Below, piece by piece: positions 1 through 8,929 of a stretch of DNA of 64,000 bases. Positions within the stretch are counted from its first letter, which is position 1, and every line of letters starts with the position of its first letter. The DNA lies in the NCBI GenBank assembly GCA_048266425.1, contig JBLWZN010000010.1, positions 30,642 through 94,641 of the forward strand, read 5' to 3'. The DNA is from Cerina sp048266425. GTDB lineage: Bacteria > Bacteroidota > Bacteroidia > Flavobacteriales > Flavobacteriaceae. The notes under the pieces are model-generated. The model was not told the DNA's origin. It saw nothing but the letters and a program-made list of their open reading frames with translations, and made no database searches. The position numbers and the translations under genes were made by a program.

Positions 1-1
1 T

Positions 2-64
2 GATTTCATCCAAATATATGAACTCATGAGTCGGTCAATAGAAAAGGAATATCAAGGAAAATAG
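2..64 (+). CDS. C-terminal tail of a Rossmann-like/DUF2520-type protein (partial)
   Basis: Frame 2 is open from the window edge and reads about 20 residues ending in LMSRSIEKEYQGK before a TAG at 62-64. As I recall it, this resembles the C-terminus of the flavobacterial Rossmann-like/DUF2520 proteins, which often lie just upstream of KdsC-like and Maf genes. The start and all catalytic regions lie outside the window, so the family call is inference from a short tail and its context. The following 120 bases hold no ORF I would call. Confidence 0.45.
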   Translation, partial: DFIQIYELMSRSIEKEYQGK

Positions 65-186
65 AAGTAAGACGCAGTATATGGGAAGTTGGAATAATAT
101 GAATATTGGTAATAACCACTTTATCCCTTTTCTATATTCTCATTTAATATACTCCGATCAGAAACCAACAAGTGAAACCTTCCAAA

Positions 187-714
187 ATGGAAAAAAACTA
201 TAAAGAATATTTAAAGGACATCACCACCTTTGTTTTTGATGTGGACGGAGTCTTTACGGATGGATCTATACTTATTACCACTAGTGGGGAAATGCTTCGC
301 AAAATGAGCGTCAAGGACGGGTATGCCCTTAAAACGGCCATCCAGAAAGGGTACAACGTATGTATTATTTCTGGGGGCACCAATGAAGGGGTTAGGGAAC
401 GCCTTAGGGGACTCGGGGTTACCGACATTTATATGGGGGCCCACCACAAGGAGGAGCCGCTTTTGGAATATCTAGATATATACGGCATCAAACCGGAAAA
501 CGTCCTTTATATGGGAGACGATTTGCCAGATATACCCCCGATGTTAAAGGTTGCTATGCCCACGGCACCGCAAAATGCCGTTCCCGAAGTCAAAGCTGCT
601 TCCAAGTACGTTTCCCATAAAAACGGGGGCGATGGTTGTGTAAGGGACGTGATAGAGCAGGTAATGAAAGTCCGTGGGGATTGGTATGGAAATTTTGATG
701 CCCAAAATGATTAA
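187..714 (+). CDS. kdsC: KdsC-like HAD-family phosphatase
   Basis: Cytoplasmic HAD phosphatase of the cap-less KdsC type. That family removes the phosphate from 3-deoxy-D-manno-octulosonate 8-phosphate in the Kdo branch of LPS synthesis. Motif I is DVDGVFTDG (nucleophile and acid/base Asp), motif II is IISGG, and motif IV is GDDLPD near residue 110. The length of 175 residues fits KdsC. A GTG at 172 would add five residues; I prefer the ATG at 187 (MEKNYKEY). It overlaps the next gene, Maf, as first of a four-gene operon with a lipoprotein and a short MscS channel. Without other Kdo genes nearby the substrate is inferred from the family. Confidence 0.82.
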   Translation: MEKNYKEYLKDITTFVFDVDGVFTDGSILITTSGEMLRKMSVKDGYALKTAIQKGYNVCIISGGTNEGVRERLRGLGVTDIYMGAHHKEEPLLEYLDIYGIKPENVLYMGDDLPDIPPMLKVAMPTAPQNAVPEVKAASKYVSHKNGGDGCVRDVIEQVMKVRGDWYGNFDAQND

Positions 715-1345
715 TGCCATGTTCGCCGAAGTACCAAAATCCTTTAAAATCATTCTAGCATCGGGATCCCCTAGACGGCAACAGTTTTTTAAAGAAATTG
801 GACTGGAGGTCGACGTTCGGTTAAGGGCGATCAAAGAGAATTATCCGGAAAATTTAAAGGCCGGCGAAATTCCCAATTATTTGGCGCAACTCAAGGCCAT
901 GGCATTTGATAAAATCCTATCGCCAGATGAGATTTTGATTACCTCGGATACCGTAGTCTGGCACAAAAACAAGGCCTTGGGCAAACCCTCCGACGAAATG
1001 GACGCTATCTCCATGCTAATGTCACTCTCCGATGACTGGCATGAGGTAATCACATCGGTCTGTTTTACTACTTTGAAGACCCAAAAGACGGTAAAACACA
1101 CCACGAGGGTAAAGTTTCGGGTGCTGACCGAAAAGGAAATACGATATTATGTCCAGAATTTCCACCCCTATGACAAGGCCGGCGGATATGGTATTCAGGA
1201 ATGGATCGGTCTTGTGGGAATCGAAGAAATACAGGGGTCCTATACCAATGTGGTAGGGCTGCCAACACATCTGGTTTACGCCACCCTAACAGAATTGATG
1301 GGGTCATCACTCATGGATAATATAGAAAAAAACAAATTGTCATGA
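707..1345 (+). CDS. maf: Maf-family nucleoside triphosphate pyrophosphatase
   Basis: Maf proteins hydrolyse non-canonical or modified NTPs (dTTP/UTP class or m7GTP class) to the monophosphate plus PPi. Visible motifs are the N-terminal ASGSPRR phosphate-binding loop, SDTVVW with the metal-binding Asp, and KAGGYGIQEW near residue 160, followed by SYTNVVGLP. Several in-frame starts exist: GTG 674 and ATG 686, 698, 707 and 719. The ATG at 707 overlaps the TAA of the phosphatase gene, which suggests translational coupling; 719 is equally possible. The stop overlaps the ATG of the following lipoprotein gene by 4 bp. The likely role is housecleaning of the nucleotide pool. Confidence 0.88.
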   Translation: MINAMFAEVPKSFKIILASGSPRRQQFFKEIGLEVDVRLRAIKENYPENLKAGEIPNYLAQLKAMAFDKILSPDEILITSDTVVWHKNKALGKPSDEMDAISMLMSLSDDWHEVITSVCFTTLKTQKTVKHTTRVKFRVLTEKEIRYYVQNFHPYDKAGGYGIQEWIGLVGIEEIQGSYTNVVGLPTHLVYATLTELMGSSLMDNIEKNKLS

Positions 1346-2289
1346 AATCATATATCTTAAATCATCCTCTAACCGTGGCGCTTCTGGGCGGTTTTTTTCT
1401 GTTCACGGGCTGCAACGGGAAGGACCAACAAAAAATGGGATCGGTAGACCGTAATAACCAACCTGTCAGTACTGCCAAAAAGAAGGTGTTGTCCCAAGAG
1501 TTTAAGGATTATTGGTTTGGTGGAAAGGCAGAAATTACTTCGTATGAATTAGAGCAGGCCCGTTATGGGGAAATGAGGCAGGGAAAATCGGTATTGATCT
1601 TTGTTACGGAACCATTTTTGGCCAAGGAGCAGGTAAAGGCAGATGAACACCATGTGGACAATGTAACCGTTTTAAAGCTCAACAGCACCAAAAATTTTAT
1701 AACCGGAATTTATCCCTATTCCATAATGAGCAGCTGTTTTTATCCGATTTGGGACAATCAGCACGCGATTAAAGTATCATCCTCTATTCAGGAATGGTGC
1801 GGACAGCAATATATACAACTTAACAATAGAGCAAATTTTGAGGTCGTTTCCCACTCCTATTTTGAAGGTGAGGCAGACCAAAACCTTTATTTGCCCCAAG
1901 GAATACTTGAAGATGAACTGTGGGCCAAAATTAGGATAGACCCGAAGGATCTTCCGAACGAAAATTTACATATTATTCCTTCCTTGGAGTATTTAAAACT
2001 GAACCACAAGGAAATAAGGGCCTATGATGCAACAATCACTTCAAGTAGTGGAGATGGCTTGGACACGTATGAAATTTATTACCCAGAGCTTCAACGCCGT
2101 TTAAAAATAAACTTTTCCACTGAGTTTCCTTATACTATAGAAAGTTGGTCCGAAACCGCTCCCAGTGGTATGGGGCCCACTTCAAAAATTCTTACATCCA
2201 CCTCTAAAAAAATTAAAACAATTACCACAGCATATTGGCAGGAAAACAAAAATAGTGACCTATTTTTGCGTGATACTTTGGGATTATGA
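1342..2289 (+). CDS. Lipoprotein of unknown function in the Maf operon
   Basis: I do not recognise a functional domain. The N-terminus has a hydrophobic stretch (about residues 10-23) ending in LFTGC, a lipobox-like site followed by a Lys/Gln-rich tether, so it is probably a lipoprotein exported across the inner membrane. The rest (315 residues in all) is a soluble, aromatic-rich sequence with a conserved-looking DYWFGGKAEITSYEL segment near residue 53. ATGA overlaps join it to Maf upstream and to the mechanosensitive channel gene downstream, so it is translated from one operon with them. Homologues next to maf are sometimes mislabelled as Maf; the sequence has no Maf motif. Confidence 0.75.
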   Translation: MKSYILNHPLTVALLGGFFLFTGCNGKDQQKMGSVDRNNQPVSTAKKKVLSQEFKDYWFGGKAEITSYELEQARYGEMRQGKSVLIFVTEPFLAKEQVKADEHHVDNVTVLKLNSTKNFITGIYPYSIMSSCFYPIWDNQHAIKVSSSIQEWCGQQYIQLNNRANFEVVSHSYFEGEADQNLYLPQGILEDELWAKIRIDPKDLPNENLHIIPSLEYLKLNHKEIRAYDATITSSSGDGLDTYEIYYPELQRRLKINFSTEFPYTIESWSETAPSGMGPTSKILTSTSKKIKTITTAYWQENKNSDLFLRDTLGL

Positions 2290-2855
2290 ATTATTTGGAA
2301 GAATACTTTATCGCATACAAAAGTGAGCTATGGGGCACGTTAATATCGATTGGCGTACTCCTCCTCCTTAAATACATAATCGCAAAGATGATCCGTAAAG
2401 TAGGGAAAATCAGTGACCTGAACGAGGTACGGACCCGATTGATCATCAAGTACGTCTCCATTGGATTGACGGGATTCGGCATTGTAGCCCTAATTACCGT
2501 TTGGGGAGTCGATTTTAGCGAATTAGGGGTGTTGCTTTCTTCGGTCTTTGCCGTAATTGGTGTGGCATTGTTCGCCCAATGGTCAATTCTCAGCAATATA
2601 ACCGCTGGCGTTATCCTTTTCTTTTCGTTTCCCTTTAAAATCGGGGACCGTATAAAAATATTGGATAAAGAGATTGTTGAAAAGGAAAACGAAGAGCGGG
2701 AAACCTATGTCATTGAGGATATTAGGGCATTTCATATGCATCTAAGAAACCCAAAAGGGGAATTGCTCACTTACCCTAATAATCTTATGCTACAAAAGGC
2801 GGTGGCCTTGATAGACACCTATGAACATACACACGAGGGCAGTGAGGCCTTATAG
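2286..2855 (+). CDS. Short MscS-type mechanosensitive channel
   Basis: Small inner-membrane channel protein (189 residues) of the MscS superfamily, whose members release solutes on hypo-osmotic shock. About three membrane segments are visible: residues 14-34, 58-77 and 84-113. The last is the Gly/Ala-rich pore helix leading into WSILSNITAGVILFFSFPFKIGDRI, typical of the MscS pore-to-beta-domain junction. It ends shortly after the beta domain and lacks the large C-terminal alpha/beta vestibule of E. coli MscS (about 286 residues), so it is a short-form member. ATG overlaps the stop of the lipoprotein gene by 4 bp. Confidence 0.82.
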   Translation: MNYLEEYFIAYKSELWGTLISIGVLLLLKYIIAKMIRKVGKISDLNEVRTRLIIKYVSIGLTGFGIVALITVWGVDFSELGVLLSSVFAVIGVALFAQWSILSNITAGVILFFSFPFKIGDRIKILDKEIVEKENEERETYVIEDIRAFHMHLRNPKGELLTYPNNLMLQKAVALIDTYEHTHEGSEAL

Positions 2856-2932
2856 GTTGTTAAAGAAAATCTAAATGTCAACCCTAAACAGTTAATCTTC
2901 CTATATTTGGAAACCAACTATAAATCAATACT

Positions 2933-5450
2933 ATGCGTCGAATTTTGGTGTTTTTTATCGGGACCGTTCTTTGCACCCTTCCCATTTGGGCACAACTACC
3001 ATCCGAAAAAAGCTCCACGGAGATATTCGAATCGATCCAAAAACTAAATTTCTTGGGTACCGCACTTTATGTTGGGGCCCATCCAGACGACGAGAATACC
3101 AGACTCATCTCCTATTTATCCAATGAAACAAAAGCACGGGTGGCCTATCTCTCCATGACCCGTGGGGATGGTGGACAAAACCTTATAGGTCCTGAACTAA
3201 GGGAATTGTTGGGAGTACTGAGGACGGAAGAACTTTTGGCAGCTCGTAGCATTGACGGTGGGGAACAATTTTTCACCCGGGCAAACGACTTTGGTTATTC
3301 CAAAAATCCTGACGAAACTTTTAATATTTGGAACAAGAAGGAAGTTTTAAGTGATGTGGTATGGGTTATTCGAAATTTTAAGCCCGATGTGATCATCAAC
3401 CGTTTTGACAATAGAACCCCCGGAACCACCCATGGGCATCACACGGCATCTGCTATGCTGAGCGTGGAAGCGTTCGATAAAACCAATGATCCTAATGCAT
3501 ATCCAGAACAGTTGAAGCTTACCCAACTTTGGCAACCCAAACGCCTGTTTTTTAACACCTCCTGGTGGTTTTATGGAAGCGAGGACAAGTTTAAAAAAGC
3601 CAGCAAGGCAAAACTGACCGCTATGAACATAGGGGTATATTACCCATTAAAAGGACTTTCAAATACGGAAATTGCCGCATTGGCCAGCAGTCAGCACCGT
3701 TGTCAAGGATTTGGCCGCATGGGATCACGGGGAAACGAAATGGAATATGTTGAGCTGCTTAAAGGAACCATGCCCCAAGGGGCGGACAATATATTTCAAG
3801 GTATCAACACCACTTGGTCCCGTGTGGAAGGCGGTGAGGATATAGGAACAATTCTATACGGGATCGAAAAGAATTACAATTTCACCGATCCCTCCACACA
3901 TCTGCCCCAATTGTTGGAGGCCTATAAATTGATCCAAAAAATTCCGGATCTCCATTGGAGAACGTTGAAATCCTTGGAGCTTAAGAAAATAATAACCGAG
4001 GTGACGGGGCTTTATCTTGAAGCATCGGCCAGCGTACCAGCCACGGATCCTGGCAGCGCAATAGAGGTTCATGTGGAAACGACCAACAGAAGCAATTCGG
4101 ATATCACCTTAAAATCGATTACCCTTTCCCCTACCAATTCCGGCATAGCTCCAAATATTAAACTTGGTGACAATGTTCGAGAGACATTTGAAATTCCGTT
4201 GCAAGTTCCTTTAAACACCCCGTACTCAAGTCCCTACTGGCTTACCGAAAAAGGTAGTTTGGGCATGTATACGGTAAACGAACAAGAGTTGATTGGCAGG
4301 CCAGAGACGCCACCCGCCTTTACCGCACACTTTATTTTAGAGTTTAACGGAATTGAAATTCCCGTTGATCTTCCCGTAAATTACCATTATGCAAAGCCGG
4401 ACAAAGGAGAGATCTATCAGCCATTTGAGGTACTTCCGAAGGCTACTGCACGGTTGCTGGACAAAGTGATCATATTTGCCAATCGGGATTCCAAGTCCAT
4501 CCCTGTCAAGGTAAAGGCCGGTGAAGGAAATATAACCGGAATAGTACAATTAAAAGTCCCCAAGGGCTGGCAGGTATCACCCAGTGAAATTGATTTTTCC
4601 ATTGCCCAAAAAGGGGATGAAAAAACCGTTCTGTTTACTGTCGTACCACCACAAAACGAAGATGAAGGAACCATTTCACCCGTTGTTACCGTGGACCATA
4701 AACAATATACACAGGAACTGGTATTTATAGACTACGATCACGTTCCCAAGCAATCTGTCCTGCAACCCGCCCTTGCCAATGTGGTGCGGCTCGATATTCA
4801 AAAGATCGGGGAATCGATAGGATACATAATGGGTGCGGGGGACGAGGTTCCCGAGAGCTTAAGACAAATTGGTTACAACGTACAACTATTGGATCCGAAA
4901 AATATTACAACCGGGTCACTTTCCAAATATGATGCTGTGGTAATAGGTATTCGGGCCTACAACGTACTTGACGAACTGAAATTTAAACAACCCATTTTAT
5001 TGGATTATGTTAAAAATGGTGGCAATCTAATTGTGCAGTACAACACAGCTGGTAGAAACGACCCTGGATTGGACTATCTTGCCCCCTACCAACTCACCCT
5101 TTCAAGGGACCGGGTAACGGACGAGAACTCTCCAGTTAAAATTTTGGATCCCAAAAATTCACTGGTCAACTTTCCCAATAAGATAACGCAAAAGGATTTT
5201 GAAGGCTGGGTACAGGAACGGGGACTTTACTTCCCAAACAGTTGGGGCAAGGAATTTACCCCTATTTTTTCTATGGAGGACCAAGGNNNNNNNNNNGGTA
5301 GCCCCCTATGGAAAAGGGCATTATATTTATACCGGACTTAGTTTTTTTCGCGAATTACCTGCTGGTGTGCCCGGGGCATACAGAATTTTTGCCAACATGC
5401 TTTCTGTAGGGAAAGAGAAATTGGAGCAACAAGTTAATTTGAAAGGATAA
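2933..5450 (+). CDS. Secreted PIG-L family deacetylase, interrupted by an assembly gap
   Basis: PIG-L/LmbE proteins are zinc-dependent deacetylases acting on N-acetylglucosaminyl groups. A signal peptide (residues 1-21, cleaving after IWA) precedes a zinc site made of AHPDDE (about residue 48) and HGHH (about residue 166). The long C-terminal part is beta-rich, with a late segment resembling a class I glutamine amidotransferase-like fold. Ten N occupy 5287-5296. The frame before the gap does not continue into the frame after it, where the sequence ends VGKEKLEQQVNLKG-stop at 5448-5450. The true gap must therefore be a multiple of three bases, and ten is a placeholder. A TATATTTG -7-like box lies at 2902-2909. 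The sugar substrate is unknown. Confidence 0.85.
5287..5296. other. Assembly gap (10 N)
   Basis: Ten consecutive N inside the PIG-L deacetylase gene. Reading frames on the two sides are compatible only if the missing length is divisible by three, so the written length is not exact. Confidence 0.98.
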
Positions 5451-5451
5451 T

Positions 5452-5553
5452 ATGCAAGACAAGTTTGTTTGGAAAAAGGAATACACCCTGTTGATAATCC
5501 TTAATACCATCTACATTGTGATTTTTTATTTTATTATGATAGGAAATAGGTAG
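5452..5553 (+). CDS. 33-residue single-span membrane peptide upstream of the symporter
   Basis: A short ORF sits in the tight gap between the deacetylase stop (5450) and the symporter start (5557). It begins ATG-CAA-GAC-AAG and encodes a charged N-terminus (MQDKFVWKKEY) followed by one hydrophobic helix of about 20 residues and a GNR tail. The spacing (1 bp upstream, 3 bp downstream) is that of an operon gene. One membrane helix with a basic cytoplasmic end suggests a small accessory subunit of the sodium:solute symporter, but that is inference from position only. Confidence 0.6.
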   Translation: MQDKFVWKKEYTLLIILNTIYIVIFYFIMIGNR

Positions 5554-5556
5554 GGT

Positions 5557-7263
5557 ATGGGAGCACTGGATTGGAGCATACTTGCGGGAACGCTATTGTT
5601 TATAGTCGGGTATGGGGTTTGGAAGACCAAGGGCAGCAAGGATGTAAACGATTATATTTTGGGTGGTAACGAAGCCAAATGGTGGACAATAGGTTTATCC
5701 GTTATGGCAACACAGGCCAGTGCCATCACTTTTTTGTCCACCCCAGGACAAGCTTTCCATGACGGGATGGGATTTGTGCAGTTCTATTTTGGACTGCCCT
5801 TGGCAATGATTATTGTCTGCATCGTTTTTGTTCCAATTTATCATCGTTTAAAGGTTTATACCGCTTATGAATTATTGGAGCAACGATTTGATCTTAAAAC
5901 ACGGACCCTCGCCGCATTTTTATTTTTGATCCAACGGGGTTTAGGTGCGGGAATTACCATTTATGCGCCTTCAATTATCCTTTCGGCGGTGTTGGGGTGG
6001 AACCTTCATACTTTGAACATTATTATTGGCGTATTGGTCATTATTTATACGGTTTCTGGTGGCACACGGGCGGTAAGTGTCACCCAAAAGCAGCAGATGT
6101 TCGTAATAATGACCGGGATGTTTATAGCCTTCTTTTTTATCCTAGGGTATTTACCGGCCGATATCACCTTTAGCAAGGCCTTGAAAATTGCTGGTGCAAG
6201 CGATAAACTCAATATTCTCGATTTCAGTTTTGACACCCAGAGTCGGTACACTTTTTGGAGTGGTATTACTGGTGGCCTTTTTTTGCAATTGGCCTATTTT
6301 GGAACCGACCAAAGTCAGGTTCAACGTTATTTAACAGGGAAATCCGTCAAGGAAAGCCAGCTCGGTCTTATCTTTAACGGCCTCCTTAAAATTCCGATGC
6401 AATTTTTCATCCTGTTGGTCGGGGTAATGGTTTTTGTATTCTATCAGTATAACCCTTCTCCCCTTAATTTTAATCCTGCTGCTACCAACGCTATTTTGGC
6501 CACCCCATATGGAAACGATTATCAATTGTTGGAAAAGGGACACGAAGAATTGGAGGAGGCAAAGAAAATGGCCCAAAACAAATATTCGGCGGCTCTGGAC
6601 CTGAAGGAATATGCCGCTACTATTGAAGCCAAAAAAGGAATTATAGAAATCAACAATAAGGAAAGAAGCAGCAGGGAGGCGGCACGTACTTTAATACATA
6701 AAGCGTCCCCAACTGTGGAAACCAATGATAAGGACTATGTGTTTATACATTTTATCCTCAATTACCTCCCAAAGGGCCTTATTGGACTTTTACTAGCGGT
6801 TATTCTTTCAGCGGCAATGTCTTCCACGGCCTCGGAGTTGAATGCATTGGGCACCATTACCTCCCTAGACTTGTATAAGCGGAATAAGAAAGGGGATTTT
6901 TCACCAAAGCACTACGTAGTCGCCTCAAAATTGTTCACCTTGCTTTGGGGCATAATCGCCATATGTTTTGCAAACGTTGCCAACCTGTTCGACAATCTGA
7001 TACAACTGGTAAACATCATTGGATCCATTTTTTACGGCACTGTCCTCGGTATATTTCTATTGGCCTTTTTCTTTAAGTACGTTAAGGGGAATGCCGTTTT
7101 TATAGCTGCCATAATCACACAGGTCATCGTTATAATAGGGTGGAAACTGGATTGGATGTCCTATCTATGGCTCAATGTCTTTGGATGCGTTTTGGTCATA
7201 ACGTTGGCCAGTCTCTTCGAAGGATTCGACAGGTTGTTGAAACGTCCACCCATACAGACTTAA
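5557..7263 (+). CDS. Sodium:solute symporter (SSS family)
   Basis: Inner-membrane secondary transporter of 568 residues driven by the sodium gradient. It has about 13-14 hydrophobic segments. Early SSS signatures include LGGNEAKWWTIGLSVMATQ (residues 34-54) and ITFLSTPGQAF, and the core has IYTVSGGTRAVSVTQ. A charged soluble loop (about residues 320-390, rich in Glu/Lys) interrupts the membrane part, and a second conserved block, AVILSAAMSSTASELNALGT, lies near residue 415. The substrate cannot be read from sequence; pairing with a secreted PIG-L deacetylase makes a sugar or amino sugar plausible. It is the third gene of the 2933-7263 unit. Confidence 0.88.
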   Translation: MGALDWSILAGTLLFIVGYGVWKTKGSKDVNDYILGGNEAKWWTIGLSVMATQASAITFLSTPGQAFHDGMGFVQFYFGLPLAMIIVCIVFVPIYHRLKVYTAYELLEQRFDLKTRTLAAFLFLIQRGLGAGITIYAPSIILSAVLGWNLHTLNIIIGVLVIIYTVSGGTRAVSVTQKQQMFVIMTGMFIAFFFILGYLPADITFSKALKIAGASDKLNILDFSFDTQSRYTFWSGITGGLFLQLAYFGTDQSQVQRYLTGKSVKESQLGLIFNGLLKIPMQFFILLVGVMVFVFYQYNPSPLNFNPAATNAILATPYGNDYQLLEKGHEELEEAKKMAQNKYSAALDLKEYAATIEAKKGIIEINNKERSSREAARTLIHKASPTVETNDKDYVFIHFILNYLPKGLIGLLLAVILSAAMSSTASELNALGTITSLDLYKRNKKGDFSPKHYVVASKLFTLLWGIIAICFANVANLFDNLIQLVNIIGSIFYGTVLGIFLLAFFFKYVKGNAVFIAAIITQVIVIIGWKLDWMSYLWLNVFGCVLVITLASLFEGFDRLLKRPPIQT

Positions 7264-7371
7264 AATTAAATCATGGTTTTTTCAATGATACCTTGATACC
7301 GGGTGGCAGTTGATGGTTTGTAGGGATGTAGCGCTTCCGTTTCATTCCAGTATATTACAGAACAATTCATA

Positions 7372-7396
7372 TGGAGACGCAATCATTGCGTCTCTA
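7372..7396. repeat. Near-perfect 10-bp-arm palindrome between convergent genes
   Basis: Arms GAGACGCAAT (7374-7383) and ATTGCGTCTC (7385-7394) are perfectly complementary around a single C, with one more wobble pair and one A-T pair outside. It lies between the 3' ends of the symporter (+) and ferritin (-) genes. It may act as a bidirectional terminator or be a dispersed repeat. The arm sequence resembles intergenic palindromes I recall from other Bacteroidetes and cyanobacteria. The rest of 7264-7495 has no gene I would call. Confidence 0.75.
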
Positions 7397-7495
7397 CGAC
7401 AATAGATATCACCTCAATATATTTATTCCCAGCTTTCCATCGACATTATGGTTTTGGGATTGCCCGCAAATTTTTGGGGCCTATTTCCCCCGCTA

Positions 7496-8047
7496 TTACG
7501 GATTCATTGCGGAAGCATTTCTTGCCAGCTCCGCTTCATCTTCCTTGCCACCCAATTGGGAGTCCAGATAAAGTAAAGATTCGTTTGATGCCTTAGGCCC
7601 ACCTGCAATTTTTAATTTATCCAAGAGATCAAGTGCCAAAGTTTCTTCCTCTATTTGTTCCTTTACGAACCATTGGGCAAAATTCCAGGTAGACCAATCC
7701 TTTTCCTCCTGGGCCAAGGAAACGATTTGATAAATTGCGGTGGTGTTCTCCACTTCGTGCTTAAAGATATTCTCAAAGCACTCCTGTATGTTCTTAGGGT
7801 CTTTGGGTGGTGCGGAAATAGCAGAAATTTTGGCCCTTCCCCCCCTATCCAAGATGTATTCCATCACCTTGGTCATATGATTTCTTTCCTCTTGGGAGTG
7901 TCTAAAAAGGAAGTTGGAAATACCTGAAAAGCCTTCGCTATCCGCCCATGCACCGTAAGAAAGATATATCTGTGCCGCATTGGCCTCTTTAGCAAGTTGT
8001 TTGTTCAATATCTCCTCTACCGGCTTGGATAATCTATTTGTGTTCAT
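7496..8047 (-). CDS. Ferritin (non-haem, FtnA-like)
   Basis: Iron-storage protein of 183 residues that forms a 24-subunit cytoplasmic shell and oxidises Fe(II) at a di-iron centre. The four-helix ferritin pattern is clear. Ferroxidase ligands lie in QLAKEANAAQIYLSYGAWAD (Glu near residue 21), HSQEERNHM (Glu and His near 50-57) and EVENTTAIY (near 98); the C-terminal helix has KEQIEEETLALDLL (near 130-140). The gene lies downstream of the S24/HTH repressor on the same strand with a 117-bp gap. A hairpin with 9-bp arms sits just before the ATG. It is away from the metal-efflux island but functionally related to iron handling. Confidence 0.92.
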   Translation of the reverse strand: MNTNRLSKPVEEILNKQLAKEANAAQIYLSYGAWADSEGFSGISNFLFRHSQEERNHMTKVMEYILDRGGRAKISAISAPPKDPKNIQECFENIFKHEVENTTAIYQIVSLAQEEKDWSTWNFAQWFVKEQIEEETLALDLLDKLKIAGGPKASNESLLYLDSQLGGKEDEAELARNASAMNP

Positions 8048-8051
8048 TGTG

Positions 8052-8077
8052 TAATTTGTTTTCTTTCGAACAAATTA
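8052..8077 (-). promoter_or_regulatory. Inverted repeat just upstream of the ferritin start
   Basis: Arms TAATTTGTT (8052-8060) and AACAAATTA (8069-8077) are perfectly complementary with an 8-base spacer. The element ends 5 bases before the ferritin ATG (8047, minus strand), where the ribosome would bind. It could be a repressor operator or an mRNA hairpin that masks initiation; sequence alone does not separate these. Confidence 0.5.
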
Positions 8078-8164
8078 ACAACAACTTCCAAAGAAAGGCG
8101 TGCGTTTTCGAATCAAACAATAACTCAATTGGAAACAATATCAGTAAAATATACGGTCACCGAT

Positions 8165-8926
8165 TCAACTACTTCTAAGTTGCCTTTTCAATTCGTCCAT
8201 GGACTCCTGCAATTGTCTCAACAAGCCGGTTTCGGTCGATGCGTCTACCCCAAAGGTAATCTTGCTGCTTACCTGCCACATTTCCTGAATTTGGCTGGCC
8301 TCTACCGTATAGGGTGGATAATTGTGATTCAAAGAGATTAGTGAGATTTTAGTGGTAATGGGCGATTTTTCCACTTTTTTGACCAAAACGGCATCCTCCA
8401 GAACAACCACATAGATTTTGTTGGGACTGATATCGTCCAAACTTTCTACAGCTTTCGCCAATACCCATTCCCCCGGGCGCAGATTGGGCAGCATGCTATC
8501 CCCTTCCACCTGGAAACCACGATAGGTTGCGTTTCTAAATTCCGGCAATGGGAGATCAAACGCCGGTAATTGTCGGTACCAAGAGGCATCCTGTATGTTT
8601 TGGGGGTAGCCGGCAGCGGCCTTGGCATTTACCAGGACCATGTTTTCCTTATCCGAACTATCTACCGTCACCACTTTGGGTATGACGTTGGCATTGGAGG
8701 TTGCCAAGTGTTTTTGTTCGCTTTCCCCGAACAACCATAACGGGTTTATCTTGAACCTTCCGAGCAGCTCCATAACGACCTTGCCGGATAATTTTGTTCT
8801 TCCCCTTTCTATATCTGCCGTTGTATTGGGAATCCCCAGAAGATTGGCGAATTCGGATTGCGTACACCCCTGTTCCCTACGTACCTCTACAAAGCGTCTA
8901 ACTTCAATGGCCAATTCATTTTCCAT
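8165..8926 (-). CDS. HTH repressor with S24 (LexA/CI-like) peptidase domain
   Basis: Transcriptional regulator of about 253 residues. The N-terminal XRE-type helix-turn-helix spans about residues 5-65 (QSEFANLLGIPNTTADIERGR). The C-terminal half is an S24 domain: a KAAAGY segment near residue 103 resembles the Ala-Gly self-cleavage site, the serine is in EGDSMLP (near 150), and a candidate lysine is in DAVLVKKV (near 185). Such proteins self-cleave when RecA filaments form and so respond to DNA damage. A short Gln/Arg-rich helix ends the protein. I prefer ATG 8926 (MENEL) over 8932. A TATATTTG -7 box and palindromes overlap its start, suggesting autorepression. The targets are unknown. Confidence 0.82.
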   Translation of the reverse strand: MENELAIEVRRFVEVRREQGCTQSEFANLLGIPNTTADIERGRTKLSGKVVMELLGRFKINPLWLFGESEQKHLATSNANVIPKVVTVDSSDKENMVLVNAKAAAGYPQNIQDASWYRQLPAFDLPLPEFRNATYRGFQVEGDSMLPNLRPGEWVLAKAVESLDDISPNKIYVVVLEDAVLVKKVEKSPITTKISLISLNHNYPPYTVEASQIQEMWQVSSKITFGVDASTETGLLRQLQESMDELKRQLRSS

Positions 8927-8929
8927 ACC

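Noticed and set aside
5199..5341. Separate small gene or true frameshift at the end of the PIG-L gene
   Set aside because: The apparent frame change coincides with ten N; the protein on both sides is one family domain.
7371..7571. 66-codon plus-strand frame after the symporter
   Set aside because: It runs through the palindrome and into the antisense of ferritin, with no protein features.
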